NCBI GenBank assembly: GCA_937930305.1
Contig: CALGLE010000050.1
Coordinates: forward strand, 1 to 43,218
Source: an uncultured Granulosicoccaceae bacterium
Lineage (GTDB): Bacteria; Pseudomonadota; Gammaproteobacteria; Granulosicoccales; Granulosicoccaceae
Direction of reading: 5' to 3'
Length of the DNA: 43,218 bases
The notes under the pieces are model-generated. The model saw only the letters and a list, made by a program, of their open reading frames with translations, had not been told where the DNA came from and did not search any database. Shown in pieces: positions 33,970 to 43,218 of the stretch. Numbering within the stretch: the stretch's first letter is position 1; the number at the start of each line of letters is the position of its first letter. Position numbers and translations under genes: made by a program.

Positions 33970-34779
33970 ATGCCCGATTCCCACACTCTGCGCTTAACCT
34001 TGCTTGGCACCGGTTCTTCGGGCGGTGTGCCTCGGGTTACCAATGATTGGGGTGTCTGCGACTCATCCGAGCCGCGAAACCGCCGCAGACGATGCTCCGC
34101 GCTGATTGAGCAAGCGGATAAGCCGGGCAACAAAACATCGGTTTTGATCGACACCGGACCCGATTGCCGTGAGCAATTGTTGTCCGCTAACGTGCAGTCT
34201 TTAGAGGCGGTTTTATTAACGCATCCTCACGCAGATCACATTTTTGGCTTGGATGATCTTCGACAAATGGCGCTGACGCTACGTCGACCGATCGACGTTT
34301 ACATGGACGAAAACACCGCCGATACCGTGAAGGGTGGTTTTCGGTATTGTTTTGAGCAGGCCGAAGGATCGAGTTACCCTGCGTTTTGTGTAGAAAAACG
34401 CATTCAACCCGCTGCGCCGATCACGGTAAATGGGCCAGGTGGTGAGATTCGCTTGCAACCGTTTGAAGTGGAACACGGTGATATCAACGCTTTGGGGTTT
34501 CGGGTGAATGACATCGCCTATGTACCCGATATGAAACGTTTACTGAACGATCACAGTGCCTCGGTGTTAGCCGATGTGCGCGTGCTTGTGGTGGATGCCC
34601 TGCGCCGTAAGCCGCACCCGAGTCATCTGCACTTGGACGACACTTTGGCATTCATTGCTGAGATCGCGCCCGAACGTGCGGTGCTCACCAATATGTATTG
34701 CGATTTGGACTACCGCACGTTGTGCGATGAACTGCCCGCCGGAATCGAACCTGGCTATGACGGTATGGTCATAGACTGA
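33970..34779 (+). CDS. Metallo-beta-lactamase fold hydrolase, PhnP-like
   Basis: This 269-residue protein begins with 'LTLLGTGSSGGVPR' and has the metal motif 'LTHPHADHIFGLDDLR' (HxHxDH), 'DTGPDCREQL' and a final 'VLTNMYCDLDY' that replaces the common TH(M) motif. This layout matches PhnP and related cyclic phosphodiesterases. A conserved Cys-rich zinc insert of PhnP is only partly present ('WGVCD', 'RRRRCSALI'). It precedes isocitrate dehydrogenase on the same strand, with 45 bp between. Confidence 0.85.
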   Translation: MPDSHTLRLTLLGTGSSGGVPRVTNDWGVCDSSEPRNRRRRCSALIEQADKPGNKTSVLIDTGPDCREQLLSANVQSLEAVLLTHPHADHIFGLDDLRQMALTLRRPIDVYMDENTADTVKGGFRYCFEQAEGSSYPAFCVEKRIQPAAPITVNGPGGEIRLQPFEVEHGDINALGFRVNDIAYVPDMKRLLNDHSASVLADVRVLVVDALRRKPHPSHLHLDDTLAFIAEIAPERAVLTNMYCDLDYRTLCDELPAGIEPGYDGMVID

Positions 34780-34824
34780 ACGCATTCCCTTAAACAACTT
34801 GACTGACAATTGAAAAAACAGCCG

Positions 34825-37047
34825 ATGACCGCAGCAAAAATAATCTACACCCTTACCGACGAAGCCCCCGCTCTGGCAACCTATTCGTTATTGCCCATCG
34901 TTGAGGCTTTCACTCGTGTGGCGGGTGTGAGCGTTGAAACGCGCGACATCTCATTGGCCGCTCGTGTGTTGGCAGTGTTCCAAAACCAATTGCCTGCGCA
35001 TCAGCAAGAGCCAAACGCATTGGCTGAGTTGGGTGAGTTAGCGAAAACTCCTGATGCCAACATCATCAAGCTGCCCAACATCAGTGCGTCGGTGCCGCAG
35101 TTAAAAGCGGTGATTGAAGAGCTGCAAAAAGATGGTTACGCCATTCCTGATTACCCCGATGAGCCCGCAACCGATGCAGAGAAAGAGGCACGCGCTTTAT
35201 ATGATTCAGTTAAAGGCAGCGCGGTTAATCCGGTGTTACGAGAAGGCAATTCAGATCGTCGTGCACCGCCGGCGGTAAAAAACTACGCGCGCCAAAACCC
35301 ACACTCTATGGGTGGGTGGAGCAAAGATTCAAAATCGCATGTGGCGACGATGACTGGCAGTGATTTTTTCTCTAATGAAAAATCCATTACCTCGCCAAAG
35401 GATGACGCCTTAACCATTACCCTGCACGCATCCAATGGCAATGCCACGGTTCTTAAAGACGGCGTACCGGTGTTAGCGGGCGAAGTGGTGGATGCGACCT
35501 TTATGGATACCGCTGCCATGCAAGCGTTTTTGGCCGAACAAGTAGCGGACGCCAAAGCCAACGATGTGTTGTTCTCTTTGCATTTAAAAGCCACCATGAT
35601 GAAAGTTTCTGACCCCATTTTGTTTGGGCATGCGGTGAGAGTATTCTTTAAAGAACTATTTGCAGAGCATGGCGCGGCGTTAGACGCTGCGGGTGCAAAT
35701 CCTAACAACGGTTTTGGCAATGTCATCGCCGCGATTGAATCGTTACCGCAAGACCAGCAAAACGACATCAATAAAACCATTGAAAAGTGTTTTGCCGAAG
35801 GGCCAAGCATTGCGATGGTGAATTCAGATAAAGGTATTACCAATCTGCACGTGCCTAGTGATGTGATCATTGATGCATCCATGCCTGCGATGGTGCGTTC
35901 CTCTGGTCAGATGTGGAGCCCGGATGGGTCTTTGAACGATGTGAAAGCGGTTATTCCAGACAGCAGCTACGCATCGATCTATCACGAGACGATTGAATTT
36001 TGTAAACAGCACGGTGCGTTTGACCCGACCACTATGGGTACGGTGCCCAATGTGGGTTTGATGGCGCAAAAAGCGGAAGAGTATGGCTCTCACGACAAGA
36101 CCTTTGAAATCGCTGACAGTGGCGTTGTTAAAGTAACTAACGGTGCAGGGGATGTGCTGATGGAGCACACCGTAAGTGCCGGGGATGTGTGGCGCATGTG
36201 CACCGTAAAAGATGCGCCCATTCGTGATTGGGTGAAGTTGGCCGTGACTCGTGCGCGTGCCACCAATTGGCCTGCAATCTTTTGGTTGGATGCATCACGT
36301 GCGCATGATGCGCAGATTATTGCCAAAGTTAATACGTACTTAAATGATCACAACACCGATGGACTGGACATTAAAATCTTAAGCCCTGCGGCAGCCACAC
36401 GTGAAACCTTGGTGCGTTGTAAAGCCGGCGACAATACGATTTCAGTAACCGGCAATGTGTTGCGCGATTACTTAACCGATCTGTTCCCGATCCTAGAATT
36501 GGGCACCAGCGCGAAGATGCTCTCCATCGTGCCATTGATGCAAGGTGGCGGTTTATTTGAAACAGGGGCTGGCGGCTCGGCACCAAAACACGTGCAGCAG
36601 TTGGTGGCAGAGAACCATTTACGTTGGGATTCATTAGGCGAATTTTTGGCCCTGGCTGTCTCGTTAGAGCACTTAGCTGAAGTGGACAACAACGCGCGCG
36701 CTAAGCTGCTGGGTGAGTGTTTAGATAAAGCCACAGAAACCTTACTGTTAAACGGTAAGTCGCCGTCTCGTAAAGTGAATCAATTGGATAACCGTGGCAG
36801 TCATTATTATCTTGCGTTGTACTGGGCCCAAGCGTTAGCTGAACAAACGCACGATGCCGAACTGGCAAACTTGTTCGCAGCGTTTGCACAAAAGCTCAGT
36901 GACAACGAAGAGATCATTGTTAATGAACTCAATGCGGTGCAAGGGGTTGCGGTGGACATTGGTGGTTACTATTGGGTGGACAAGGCTAAAACGGCGGCTG
37001 CCATGCGACCCAGTGCCACTCTGAATGCAGCGATTGACAGCCTGTAG
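34825..37047 (+). CDS. icd2: NADP-dependent isocitrate dehydrogenase, monomeric type
   Basis: This 740-residue enzyme oxidises isocitrate to 2-oxoglutarate and CO2 with NADP in the TCA cycle. The sequence follows the monomeric family from the N-terminus ('[20 protein letters not shown]') through '[19 protein letters not shown]', '[14 protein letters not shown]' and '[16 protein letters not shown]' to '[17 protein letters not shown]'. The ATG at 34825 gives the family length (about 740); the open frame extends to a TTG at 34810. No other subunit is needed. Confidence 0.96.
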   Translation: MTAAKIIYTLTDEAPALATYSLLPIVEAFTRVAGVSVETRDISLAARVLAVFQNQLPAHQQEPNALAELGELAKTPDANIIKLPNISASVPQLKAVIEELQKDGYAIPDYPDEPATDAEKEARALYDSVKGSAVNPVLREGNSDRRAPPAVKNYARQNPHSMGGWSKDSKSHVATMTGSDFFSNEKSITSPKDDALTITLHASNGNATVLKDGVPVLAGEVVDATFMDTAAMQAFLAEQVADAKANDVLFSLHLKATMMKVSDPILFGHAVRVFFKELFAEHGAALDAAGANPNNGFGNVIAAIESLPQDQQNDINKTIEKCFAEGPSIAMVNSDKGITNLHVPSDVIIDASMPAMVRSSGQMWSPDGSLNDVKAVIPDSSYASIYHETIEFCKQHGAFDPTTMGTVPNVGLMAQKAEEYGSHDKTFEIADSGVVKVTNGAGDVLMEHTVSAGDVWRMCTVKDAPIRDWVKLAVTRARATNWPAIFWLDASRAHDAQIIAKVNTYLNDHNTDGLDIKILSPAAATRETLVRCKAGDNTISVTGNVLRDYLTDLFPILELGTSAKMLSIVPLMQGGGLFETGAGGSAPKHVQQLVAENHLRWDSLGEFLALAVSLEHLAEVDNNARAKLLGECLDKATETLLLNGKSPSRKVNQLDNRGSHYYLALYWAQALAEQTHDAELANLFAAFAQKLSDNEEIIVNELNAVQGVAVDIGGYYWVDKAKTAAAMRPSATLNAAIDSL

Positions 37048-37191
37048 TCATTGGCTTGGTAAGGATAGTTTTAAATAAGAGTGAATTAGCACACAGAGGC
37101 TGATTGTGAGGCGTGTGTGTTGGTTCACCGTTCTATATGCTAGGGTGACTTAACTAACTTGCGTTTACTCAACAGGATTTTGGGGTCACTT

Positions 37192-37542
37192 ATGTCATCG
37201 ATAGGCAAATTCTTGCAGCTCTCAGCAGCCACTGTGTTGGCCGTTGGCGTGTCTGGCTGTACTCCAGGCGATGTGGCTGAAGCCATTGTCGCACCCATCG
37301 TCAATGAAGCCATCGTCAATCCGCTGGTGAGTGATTTAAACCTGCTTGGTACGGTTGAATTCTGTTTTGACAACAGCACCGAAGCCGGTTGCGAATCCCC
37401 CAACATCTTCTCCCCAAATACCAGCTGCGAAGCCTTGGGAGTGGAAGAGGACATCATTGGCGATTTGCTGGCAATTAATGGTGCCACCGGGGGCGTGTGC
37501 TATGTGTACATCGACACCGACCCCACAGGTTTTGTTTACTGA
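37192..37542 (+). CDS. Small lipoprotein of unknown function
   Basis: This 116-residue protein has a lipoprotein signal peptide with lipobox 'AVGVSGC' at about residues 17-23. The mature part has five cysteines spaced as if for disulfides ('EFCFDNSTEAGC', 'TSCEAL', 'VCYVYID'). The ATG at 37192 is chosen for the signal; the frame runs back to a TTG at 37159. It stands between icd2 and the convergent orn gene. No family is recognised. Confidence 0.7.
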   Translation: MSSIGKFLQLSAATVLAVGVSGCTPGDVAEAIVAPIVNEAIVNPLVSDLNLLGTVEFCFDNSTEAGCESPNIFSPNTSCEALGVEEDIIGDLLAINGATGGVCYVYIDTDPTGFVY

Positions 37543-37573
37543 TTGCACGCCATGAATGCGGTTGACAGCATGT

Positions 37574-38119
37574 TTAAATTTTGAACACGTGTTCCCGGTA
37601 GTACACCAGTTCGGCAATCGATTCGCGAATGTCATCCAACGCCAAGTGCGTGCTGTTTTTACTGAACCCCTTCATCACCGCTGCATCCCAACGCCGGGTG
37701 AGCTCTTTAATGCTGCTGACATCGATGTTGCGATAGTGGAAAAAGGCTTCCAGTGTTGGCATGTGGCGCACCATAAAGCGTCGATCTTGGCAGATGCTGT
37801 TGCCACACATTGGGGATTTGCCCGGCGGCACCCAGTCGACTAAAAAATCGATGCTCTCTTGCGCGGCTCGCTCTAGGGTGTAGTCGCTGGCTCTGACACG
37901 ATCCACCAATCCTGAAGCGGTGTGGTGCGTGGTGTTCCAGTCATCCATGCCGGCAAGCCGTTCGTCGCTTTGATGAATTGCTATAACGGGCCCCTCGGCC
38001 AGTATGTTCAATTGAGCGTCGGTGACGATGGTGGCAATTTCAATGACCGTGTCGGTGTCGGGTTCGAGCCCCGTCATTTCAAGGTCAACCCAAATTAAAT
38101 GGCTACTGTTTACAGGCAT
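37574..38119 (-). CDS. orn: Oligoribonuclease
   Basis: This 181-residue DEDDh exonuclease degrades very short RNAs to nucleotides. Motif ExoI is '[20 protein letters not shown]', and the later motifs '[11 protein letters not shown]' and '[18 protein letters not shown]' carry the remaining acidic residues and the His. Length and order are normal. It is divergent from rsgA, as in many gammaproteobacteria. Confidence 0.97.
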   Translation of the reverse strand: MPVNSSHLIWVDLEMTGLEPDTDTVIEIATIVTDAQLNILAEGPVIAIHQSDERLAGMDDWNTTHHTASGLVDRVRASDYTLERAAQESIDFLVDWVPPGKSPMCGNSICQDRRFMVRHMPTLEAFFHYRNIDVSSIKELTRRWDAAVMKGFSKNSTHLALDDIRESIAELVYYREHVFKI

Positions 38120-38176
38120 AAGAAGTTTTTGATCTGTTTAGGGTTAGTATTCAAGCACATCCTTACGTGAGCTGCC

Positions 38177-39121
38177 GTGAATATCACTCTACAATCCGCC
38201 CGTGTGGTCGCAAATTTTGGTGCAACCTTGGCAGTAACGCCACTGCAAGATGCCACAGCGACTGCAAACCCGCCATCGGGTGAAGCCATTAGGGTAGAGC
38301 AGGCGGTGCCACTGAAGAAGCTGCCCTTGTTAGTGGCCGGTGATTTGGTTGAGCTTGAGCGCGATGCAAATCTGGGCAGCTGCCGCATAATGAAGCTCGA
38401 AAAGCGCGCCAGCGTATTGGAGCGAAACGATGGCCGGCGTGGCATGAAAGCGCTTGCCGCGAACCTTACGCACTTAGCGATTGTGTCAGCGGCCCCGCCA
38501 GGTATCGATACCTTATTGATTGATCAGTTTTGCTTGGCCGCTCATCGCGCCGGCATTGATGCGTTGGTGGTGATAAATAAAGCGGATTTACTGAGTGATT
38601 TAGAACGCGAAGAAGCTGAAAGTATTTTGGCTGTATATCGCCGAATGGGCTACGCCTCGGTGTTGGTGAATGCGAAATCAGAACAGGGCATCGAGGCTTT
38701 GCAACGAGAATTGGTGCAGCGTGCGGTGACATTTGTGGGGGCATCCGGTGTGGGTAAGTCATCGATCATTGGTGCATTGCTGCCAGATCTAGAAGTGCGC
38801 ACCGGCGCCATATCCGCTGCCACCGGTCAAGGTTCACACACCACCACGGTCACCTGTTGGTATGAGTTCGAGCACACAGACGGTGTCGGTGCATTGATTG
38901 ATTCACCCGGCGTGCGGCAATACTCAGTGGCGCATTTGGAGCCGGTGGATGTGCGCACCGGATATCGAGAAATTCGGGAGGCGGCCGAATCTTGTCGGTT
39001 TTCCGATTGCTCGCATCGTGTCGAGCCCGGTTGTCATGTGCAAAGCTGTGTGGAGTCAGGGGAAATCGCGGCTTGGCGTTACAGCAATTATTGCAAGTTG
39101 TTGGATGCAGAATCTCTTTAA
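38177..39121 (+). CDS. rsgA: Ribosome small subunit GTPase RsgA
   Basis: This 314-residue GTPase has circularly permuted motifs: G4 'VINKADL' precedes G1 'GASGVGKSSI' and G3 'DSPGVRQY'. An N-terminal OB domain (about residues 1-90) and a C-terminal zinc knuckle with Cys-His ligands ('CRFSDCSHRVEPGC') complete the protein. It assists late 30S maturation. The start codon is GTG. It is divergent from orn. Confidence 0.96.
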   Translation: MNITLQSARVVANFGATLAVTPLQDATATANPPSGEAIRVEQAVPLKKLPLLVAGDLVELERDANLGSCRIMKLEKRASVLERNDGRRGMKALAANLTHLAIVSAAPPGIDTLLIDQFCLAAHRAGIDALVVINKADLLSDLEREEAESILAVYRRMGYASVLVNAKSEQGIEALQRELVQRAVTFVGASGVGKSSIIGALLPDLEVRTGAISAATGQGSHTTTVTCWYEFEHTDGVGALIDSPGVRQYSVAHLEPVDVRTGYREIREAAESCRFSDCSHRVEPGCHVQSCVESGEIAAWRYSNYCKLLDAESL

Positions 39122-39139
39122 AGAGGATGAACGTGGGAT

Positions 39140-39508
39140 ATGGCAAATGAAGTGAACGAAGCGGTGCCTGGTAAGTCGGCTGAAAAACCGAAAACCTCCA
39201 TCGTATGGAGCTATGAAATTTTGTTGGTGCTCACCGGCATTTTCTCACTTTGGAATTATGGCTCCATCAGTATGATGACCATGGGCGACGGGGAGGCGGG
39301 AAATGCTGCCGATAACGACGATGTTTTCGTCTTTACTGTGATGGCTACAGGCGCTGCGCTGGCGGTATTGGCCTTAACACGATTCATTTTTCGCACCCAT
39401 TTCTCTAAGAAAATGCTGCACTCGCCGTTGTTGCTACTGGTGTTTTCTATCCCAATTTTGCTGCTGGTGCTATTTATTGGGCTGGCTTTTGCGATGAATA
39501 AACTTTAG
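39140..39508 (+). CDS. Small membrane protein
   Basis: This 122-residue protein has three hydrophobic segments (about residues 25-45, 65-85 and 97-118) and a short charged N-terminus. No known motif is seen. It starts 19 bp after rsgA on the same strand and could be cotranscribed. Its function is unknown. Confidence 0.65.
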   Translation: MANEVNEAVPGKSAEKPKTSIVWSYEILLVLTGIFSLWNYGSISMMTMGDGEAGNAADNDDVFVFTVMATGAALAVLALTRFIFRTHFSKKMLHSPLLLLVFSIPILLLVLFIGLAFAMNKL

Positions 39509-39548
39509 TTCTAGATGATTTTCATAGCGATTAACTTATCGCCAAAGC

Positions 39549-40001
39549 TTACTGTTCTGCCTCGATAAGCTCTTTGAGTTTGTGTATTTGCCGTTCATGA
39601 TCGGCCTGCATTTTCTTCTTTGAGCTGAACAGCATCATGATTTTCATGAACCAGCCCAAGCGCACAAAATCGGCGCCTGCGAATAATTTCGTTTGATCAG
39701 CAGACACGGATTCAAAGGTGTTCACAATGGTCATATCAAACCAATCGGATGTCATAAACAGCTTCACGCTGTTGGGCGGATTGTATTCCGTTATTTCCTC
39801 AAGCATGGTGAATTCTTTACCATTTTGAGTGTAGGTATGTCGGGCGGTGTCGCCGATTTTTGGTGCGCTTTGATCGCCGGTTACCTGTTCATAGCGAACA
39901 AAATCATTCAGCCACAACGACAAATTGTCTGGGTTGTTGGAATAGTCCCACACAGCTTGTAAGGGCTTGTTGACGATGACTTCGCAGGCAAGGGGTTGCA
40001 T
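39549..40001 (-). CDS. SRPBCC/START-like fold protein
   Basis: This 150-residue protein shows the SRPBCC (polyketide cyclase/dehydrase-like) pattern: 'VNKPLQAVWDYSNNPDNLSLW' at the N-terminus, a beta-rich middle and a long C-terminal helix. Members bind hydrophobic ligands. The ligand is unknown. It is convergent with the small membrane protein gene. Confidence 0.8.
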   Translation of the reverse strand: MQPLACEVIVNKPLQAVWDYSNNPDNLSLWLNDFVRYEQVTGDQSAPKIGDTARHTYTQNGKEFTMLEEITEYNPPNSVKLFMTSDWFDMTIVNTFESVSADQTKLFAGADFVRLGWFMKIMMLFSSKKKMQADHERQIHKLKELIEAEQ

Positions 40002-40346
40002 AGATTCTCCTAAGTATGCGCATGGACAACGGGCTGTTCTAACTGCTTTCCAGGCACAGTAACAAATTGATCCGCTGAATTGAAGTTGCTTAGTCAGAAA
40101 TTTCTGATACTGCCACTGGGACGTGTGGGATCTATTCCTACGTTGGCATCAGCCTGAGCAGGCGTATTTCTGATTCTGTGTGACTGAGTTTGAAATTCGA
40201 TTCTTTTGCCTTAGACAAGCGTGCTTTTCGTGCTTATTGTGTTCCTGCGTTCTCTCACGCAGCACAGTTAACGGCTTTGCAGGGCTGGCTTCTGAACTGC
40301 ACGATAGGATGAGTAAAAGGGACTGAGTTCTGCTAAGGAGGGCAGC
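40002..40346. other. Gene-free region upstream of the Rhs-lipase gene
   Basis: No convincing gene is present in these 345 bp. A perfect 14-bp palindrome TCAGAAATTTCTGA lies at 40095-40108. AAGGAGGG at 40335-40342 is a strong ribosome binding site for the next gene. The region should hold promoters for both divergent genes. Confidence 0.55.
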
Positions 40347-42803
40347 ATGGCAAGGAGCCTATTGCATTGCACGAAGTCCCTGTTGGTTGGGCAGCGTAAG
40401 GTGCTGGTCGGGATGACCAGCACCGCGTTGTTCGTATTAAGCCTCTTATTTTTACTGCTGTTACCAACAAAACCGGCCATTGCACAAGCGGAATGCCTTT
40501 TAGAACCTGGCGCTGCGGCTTGCGATTCTTCCTCAACCGATCCTGGCTCAACCTCACCACCGACAGATAGTCGGCGTCATGTGGGTAACCCCATTGATGT
40601 ATTGAGCGGTAACAAATACCAACGTGGTGATGATTACGCCGCCTTTGCGTCCCCGTTAGTGTATTCACGTCACTACAACACTGCATTGGTATTACAAAAC
40701 TTAGGCTTGGGCAAAGGGTGGCGGGATACTTATAGCCTCCGCTTGTATGGATCTTTAGGAAAGTACACCTTAATCCAGAGCGATGGCCGAAGCTTATTGT
40801 TTGATTCCGTTGCCGACGATGGCATTACCTACAGCACGGATGATGCGAACGACGGCAAATTGATTGTTGGCAAGGGGGTGCGTTGGGTCTTGCCCGATGG
40901 CCGCGTTTGGGAATTTTCGGGAAGTTACCCCGTCTCTTTAACGTTACCCGATGGATCGGGGCTTACGTTGAGTTATAAGAACAAACAGCTGCATACTGTT
41001 ACAGACAATCAAGGCGCTGTGCTCCAGTATTTTTATACCCAAGGCCGACGAGGCTTGTCTCGCTATTCAAACCTTGTCAGTGGTTCGCAGCCAGGGCATT
41101 TGGAATGTATTGAATTGCCCGATGGCACAGGTATTCGATATGCTTATGATCAAACATTAAATTTGGTAAGTGTTCGGCATGCTGATGGAATTAATTGGGA
41201 ATATCAATACGACGATGAAGCGTTTCCTTCTCATATGACACAAGCGTTAAGACAACGGCCCCAGCAACAAACGCCCCACGGATGTGAAGTGAAAAATGAA
41301 ACAGCGTTTGCAGAGGCCCCTGCTGATTCTGCTCCAAACAAACAACCCTGGATTAGCCGCTGGAGTTTTGATGGGCATGGGCGTGCTGTCACGTGGGAAA
41401 GTGAGAATTCAAAGCAGGGGCTGCGTGTTGATTATGATGTTGAGATAAGGCCAGGCGCGGGTGAGTCACCACCCACGTTTGGCACCGTAGTAAGGCAAGC
41501 GACATCGGAAAAGGCCTATCGCTACATTCCTGTAAACAAGCCAGCAGGCGTTAGTAATCCAAAGGGGTCTGATGATCTAATCGTTGAAGTTCAAGCCTGT
41601 AACGATTGCGAATGGGAAGCTTTGGTGTCTACTGCTCAAACGTCAAATCAGGCTGAAAGCCAGTTTTCCAAAGACGAAAACAAAGCGCCGACATCGATGG
41701 AACGCAGCGCGAAACGGCATAACCTATTCCATGAAATGCATCAGGTTGGTTTGTCTTTAAGTGTTAATCGATTCGGGGCGGGGAAAATTCAGCTACCGGA
41801 TACTTTGTTAGATGCACTTTCGCAGAAAAGTGTTTCTGATTCGGGTGACACCGATCGACTAAGTAGCGCTGAAACAGTCTGTGGTGATTGGCTTGGGTCT
41901 ATGCAATCAGAAATAACATTGCAAACGATTTCTTCCGTCGAACCAGGACAAAGTCATTGCGAGCAGTTGGAGGGATTGATTAGGGATGTATCTTTGGAGC
42001 TTGCTCGGAGTGATCCGGTGCCGATGCGGAGTGAGCGTGTTGGGTTGGGAGATATAATTGATTGGTTGCAACAACCATTAGAGCCAAGACCGCCTGGAAC
42101 TTGCCCGCTGCCAAGCGGTATGACTTGTGAACAGCTTGGTGAAGCTATAACTTATGCGGGATTGTCTGAATGTGCTTACGAAACTGGATGCCCAGATGAA
42201 GGTTGGGTTGAAGTCGATCCACAGACTCTAGGTCTATCTGAAGATATGTTTGAGATTGGTGGATTTCATGCTGTACTTCTCTACAGCGAAACAACTAATG
42301 AATACGTGCTCAGTTTTGAAGGTACTGGATTGACTAGTGTGCAGGATTGGATTACTAATGCTCAGAATTATTATAATGTAGGGACGCCATTTCAGTATGG
42401 ACAGGCAGTGGATTTGGCTTTTGCAGTTGACAGCTACATATCAATAGACCAACCAGGTGCTTCATTAATTTTTACAGGTCATTCGTTGGGAGGTGGGCTT
42501 GCTTCAATTGCTGCACTGCATACTCAAAATCCTGCAATTGTGTTTAATTCTGCAGCGGTTGGTACCCACGCTTTGCACATTTTCGACACAAGTATATTGG
42601 GGCATGAAGACCTTATTGACGTGATAAATATGAGTGGTGATCCAGTATCTAATATGCAAGCAGATATAAATTGGCCAGCTCCGGGAACACATTATACTAT
42701 CGGGGATCCTAATGCTGCTATTTCAATGGAAGCTCATGGAATAGTCGCAGTTCAAAATGAACTTAATCACTTGTATATCGAAAATTGCACGCAGGAACTT
42801 TGA
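40347..42803 (+). CDS. Exported Rhs/YD-repeat protein with C-terminal class 3 lipase
   Basis: This is an 818-residue protein. A signal peptide or anchor (about residues 23-47) is followed by a DUF6531-like start ('NPIDVLSGNKYQRGDDYAAFASPLVYSRHYNT') and several Rhs/YD-type repeats to about residue 300, then a variable linker. From about residue 610 a class 3 lipase domain begins: 'VLSFEGTGLTSVQDWITNAQNYY', the nucleophile Ser713 in 'GHSLGGGLA', Asp765 ('SGDPVS') and His797 ('EAHGI'), so the triad looks complete. The Rhs core is short and lacks the usual closing DPxGL motif. The lipase end is AT-rich, unlike the front. A truncated ankyrin-like gene follows within 5 bp, as for toxin and immunity pairs. 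Confidence 0.82.
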   Translation: MARSLLHCTKSLLVGQRKVLVGMTSTALFVLSLLFLLLLPTKPAIAQAECLLEPGAAACDSSSTDPGSTSPPTDSRRHVGNPIDVLSGNKYQRGDDYAAFASPLVYSRHYNTALVLQNLGLGKGWRDTYSLRLYGSLGKYTLIQSDGRSLLFDSVADDGITYSTDDANDGKLIVGKGVRWVLPDGRVWEFSGSYPVSLTLPDGSGLTLSYKNKQLHTVTDNQGAVLQYFYTQGRRGLSRYSNLVSGSQPGHLECIELPDGTGIRYAYDQTLNLVSVRHADGINWEYQYDDEAFPSHMTQALRQRPQQQTPHGCEVKNETAFAEAPADSAPNKQPWISRWSFDGHGRAVTWESENSKQGLRVDYDVEIRPGAGESPPTFGTVVRQATSEKAYRYIPVNKPAGVSNPKGSDDLIVEVQACNDCEWEALVSTAQTSNQAESQFSKDENKAPTSMERSAKRHNLFHEMHQVGLSLSVNRFGAGKIQLPDTLLDALSQKSVSDSGDTDRLSSAETVCGDWLGSMQSEITLQTISSVEPGQSHCEQLEGLIRDVSLELARSDPVPMRSERVGLGDIIDWLQQPLEPRPPGTCPLPSGMTCEQLGEAITYAGLSECAYETGCPDEGWVEVDPQTLGLSEDMFEIGGFHAVLLYSETTNEYVLSFEGTGLTSVQDWITNAQNYYNVGTPFQYGQAVDLAFAVDSYISIDQPGASLIFTGHSLGGGLASIAALHTQNPAIVFNSAAVGTHALHIFDTSILGHEDLIDVINMSGDPVSNMQADINWPAPGTHYTIGDPNAAISMEAHGIVAVQNELNHLYIENCTQEL

Positions 42804-42807
42804 TCCT

Positions 42808-43218
42808 ATGGTTATTAGAAGAAAAATAGCATTTATTTTACTAATAGTATTTTCTTCTTCTTCTGCGCAAACGTCCTCGGGAGTTGAATTGAGCGCAGAA
42901 AAAAGAATGCTGCAAGCGATTAGTAGTTCAGATATTAAAGTGTTCCGTGAGCTGCTTAACTCCGGAGGTGATCCCACAAAACCAACGAAGGATCAAAAAT
43001 ATATATCCTCGAGTGTATGCGCATCAACTGCTGTCGGTAAAGAAGAATTTTTTGATGCGATATTACAAACCGATTGGCCACTAGATGGGGTATTCGACGA
43101 AAGTGTCTTCTACGGTAGTGCAATTTCTTGTGCGATTTCTTATCGTAACTTTCCAGTTTATAAAGCGCTCGTTGACGCTGGGTTTGATATCAATATGGTG
43201 CTGAATCCACACATTGCT
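42808..43218 (+). CDS. Exported ankyrin-like protein (partial), candidate immunity protein
   Basis: The frame opens with ATG at 42808 and runs without a stop to the window end (137 codons seen). The first 20 residues are a signal peptide ('IAFILLIVFSSSSAQ'). The mature part shows ankyrin-like units: 'MLQAISSSDIKVFRELLNSGGDP' and 'FPVYKALVDAGFDINMVL'. The sequence is strongly AT-rich compared with the rest of the window. It starts 4 bp after the Rhs-lipase stop, so it is cotranscribed and, as an exported partner of an exported lipase, may neutralise it. The minus-strand frame over the same stretch lacks such features. Confidence 0.72.
   Translation, partial: MVIRRKIAFILLIVFSSSSAQTSSGVELSAEKRMLQAISSSDIKVFRELLNSGGDPTKPTKDQKYISSSVCASTAVGKEEFFDAILQTDWPLDGVFDESVFYGSAISCAISYRNFPVYKALVDAGFDINMVLNPHIA

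Noticed and set aside
42723..42977. Minus-strand open frame of 84 codons at the right end
   Set aside because: It overlaps the lipase end and the plus-strand signal-peptide gene and shows no domain, start context or partner.

Overview
The window looks like chromosomal DNA of a free-living, aerobic gammaproteobacterium, quite possibly marine. Supporting signs are an orn/rsgA divergent pair, a dnaX-ybaB-recR operon next to a short 4.5S-type SRP RNA, a full phoBR-pstSCAB-phoU block, a monomeric NADP isocitrate dehydrogenase, and c-type cytochrome and copper-handling genes. The taxon is inferred from gene content and order only. No insertion sequence, integrase, rRNA or CRISPR array is visible.

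Layout. 150-515: a tRNA-Ser(GGA) followed by a short structured repeat region that holds an inverted copy of the tRNA 3' end and two identical 36-bp units. 516-3915 (minus strand): a DUF971 protein, an AprA/AsfA-like flavoprotein, a small 2x[4Fe-4S] ferredoxin and a HEAT-repeat protein. 4047-5246 (plus strand, divergent): a 7Fe ferredoxin and a ferredoxin-NADP reductase. 5530-11812 (plus): a tightly packed operon encoding a nitrate/sulfonate/taurine-type ABC importer (binding protein, permease, ATPase), an unrecognised five-helix membrane protein, SCO1, PCu(A)C copper chaperone, a diheme cytochrome c and a cysteine-free Crp/Fnr regulator. I read 516-11812 as one functional island: uptake of an unknown, perhaps sulfur-containing, substrate, a flavoprotein redox reaction fed by ferredoxins, and copper delivery. 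This is the best candidate for an undescribed system.

11843-17600 carries a small zinc-ribbon membrane protein, a trypsin-like protease whose reading frame continues into a lipoprotein-like module, a diheme peroxidase paired with an amidohydrolase-YtkA fusion, and an unknown protein behind phoU. 17651-25326 (minus) is the phosphate regulon core in the order phoB, phoR, pstS, pstC, pstA, pstB, phoU. 25423-29164 (plus) holds SRP RNA, dnaX (with an A9 slippery site), ybaB, recR and a glutaredoxin-MauE-type fusion.

29278-40001 is mixed: an exported ankyrin protein with a parvulin-like partner, PhzF, PhyH dioxygenase, a PhnP-like hydrolase, isocitrate dehydrogenase, a small lipoprotein, Orn, RsgA, a membrane protein and an SRPBCC protein. 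40347 to the window end holds an exported Rhs/YD-repeat protein with a class 3 lipase tip, followed by an AT-rich, truncated ankyrin-like exported protein. This resembles a polymorphic toxin and immunity pair.

All product names rest on motif recognition by eye. Where an ATG or GTG with better context lies inside a longer open frame, the internal start was chosen and the reason is given.
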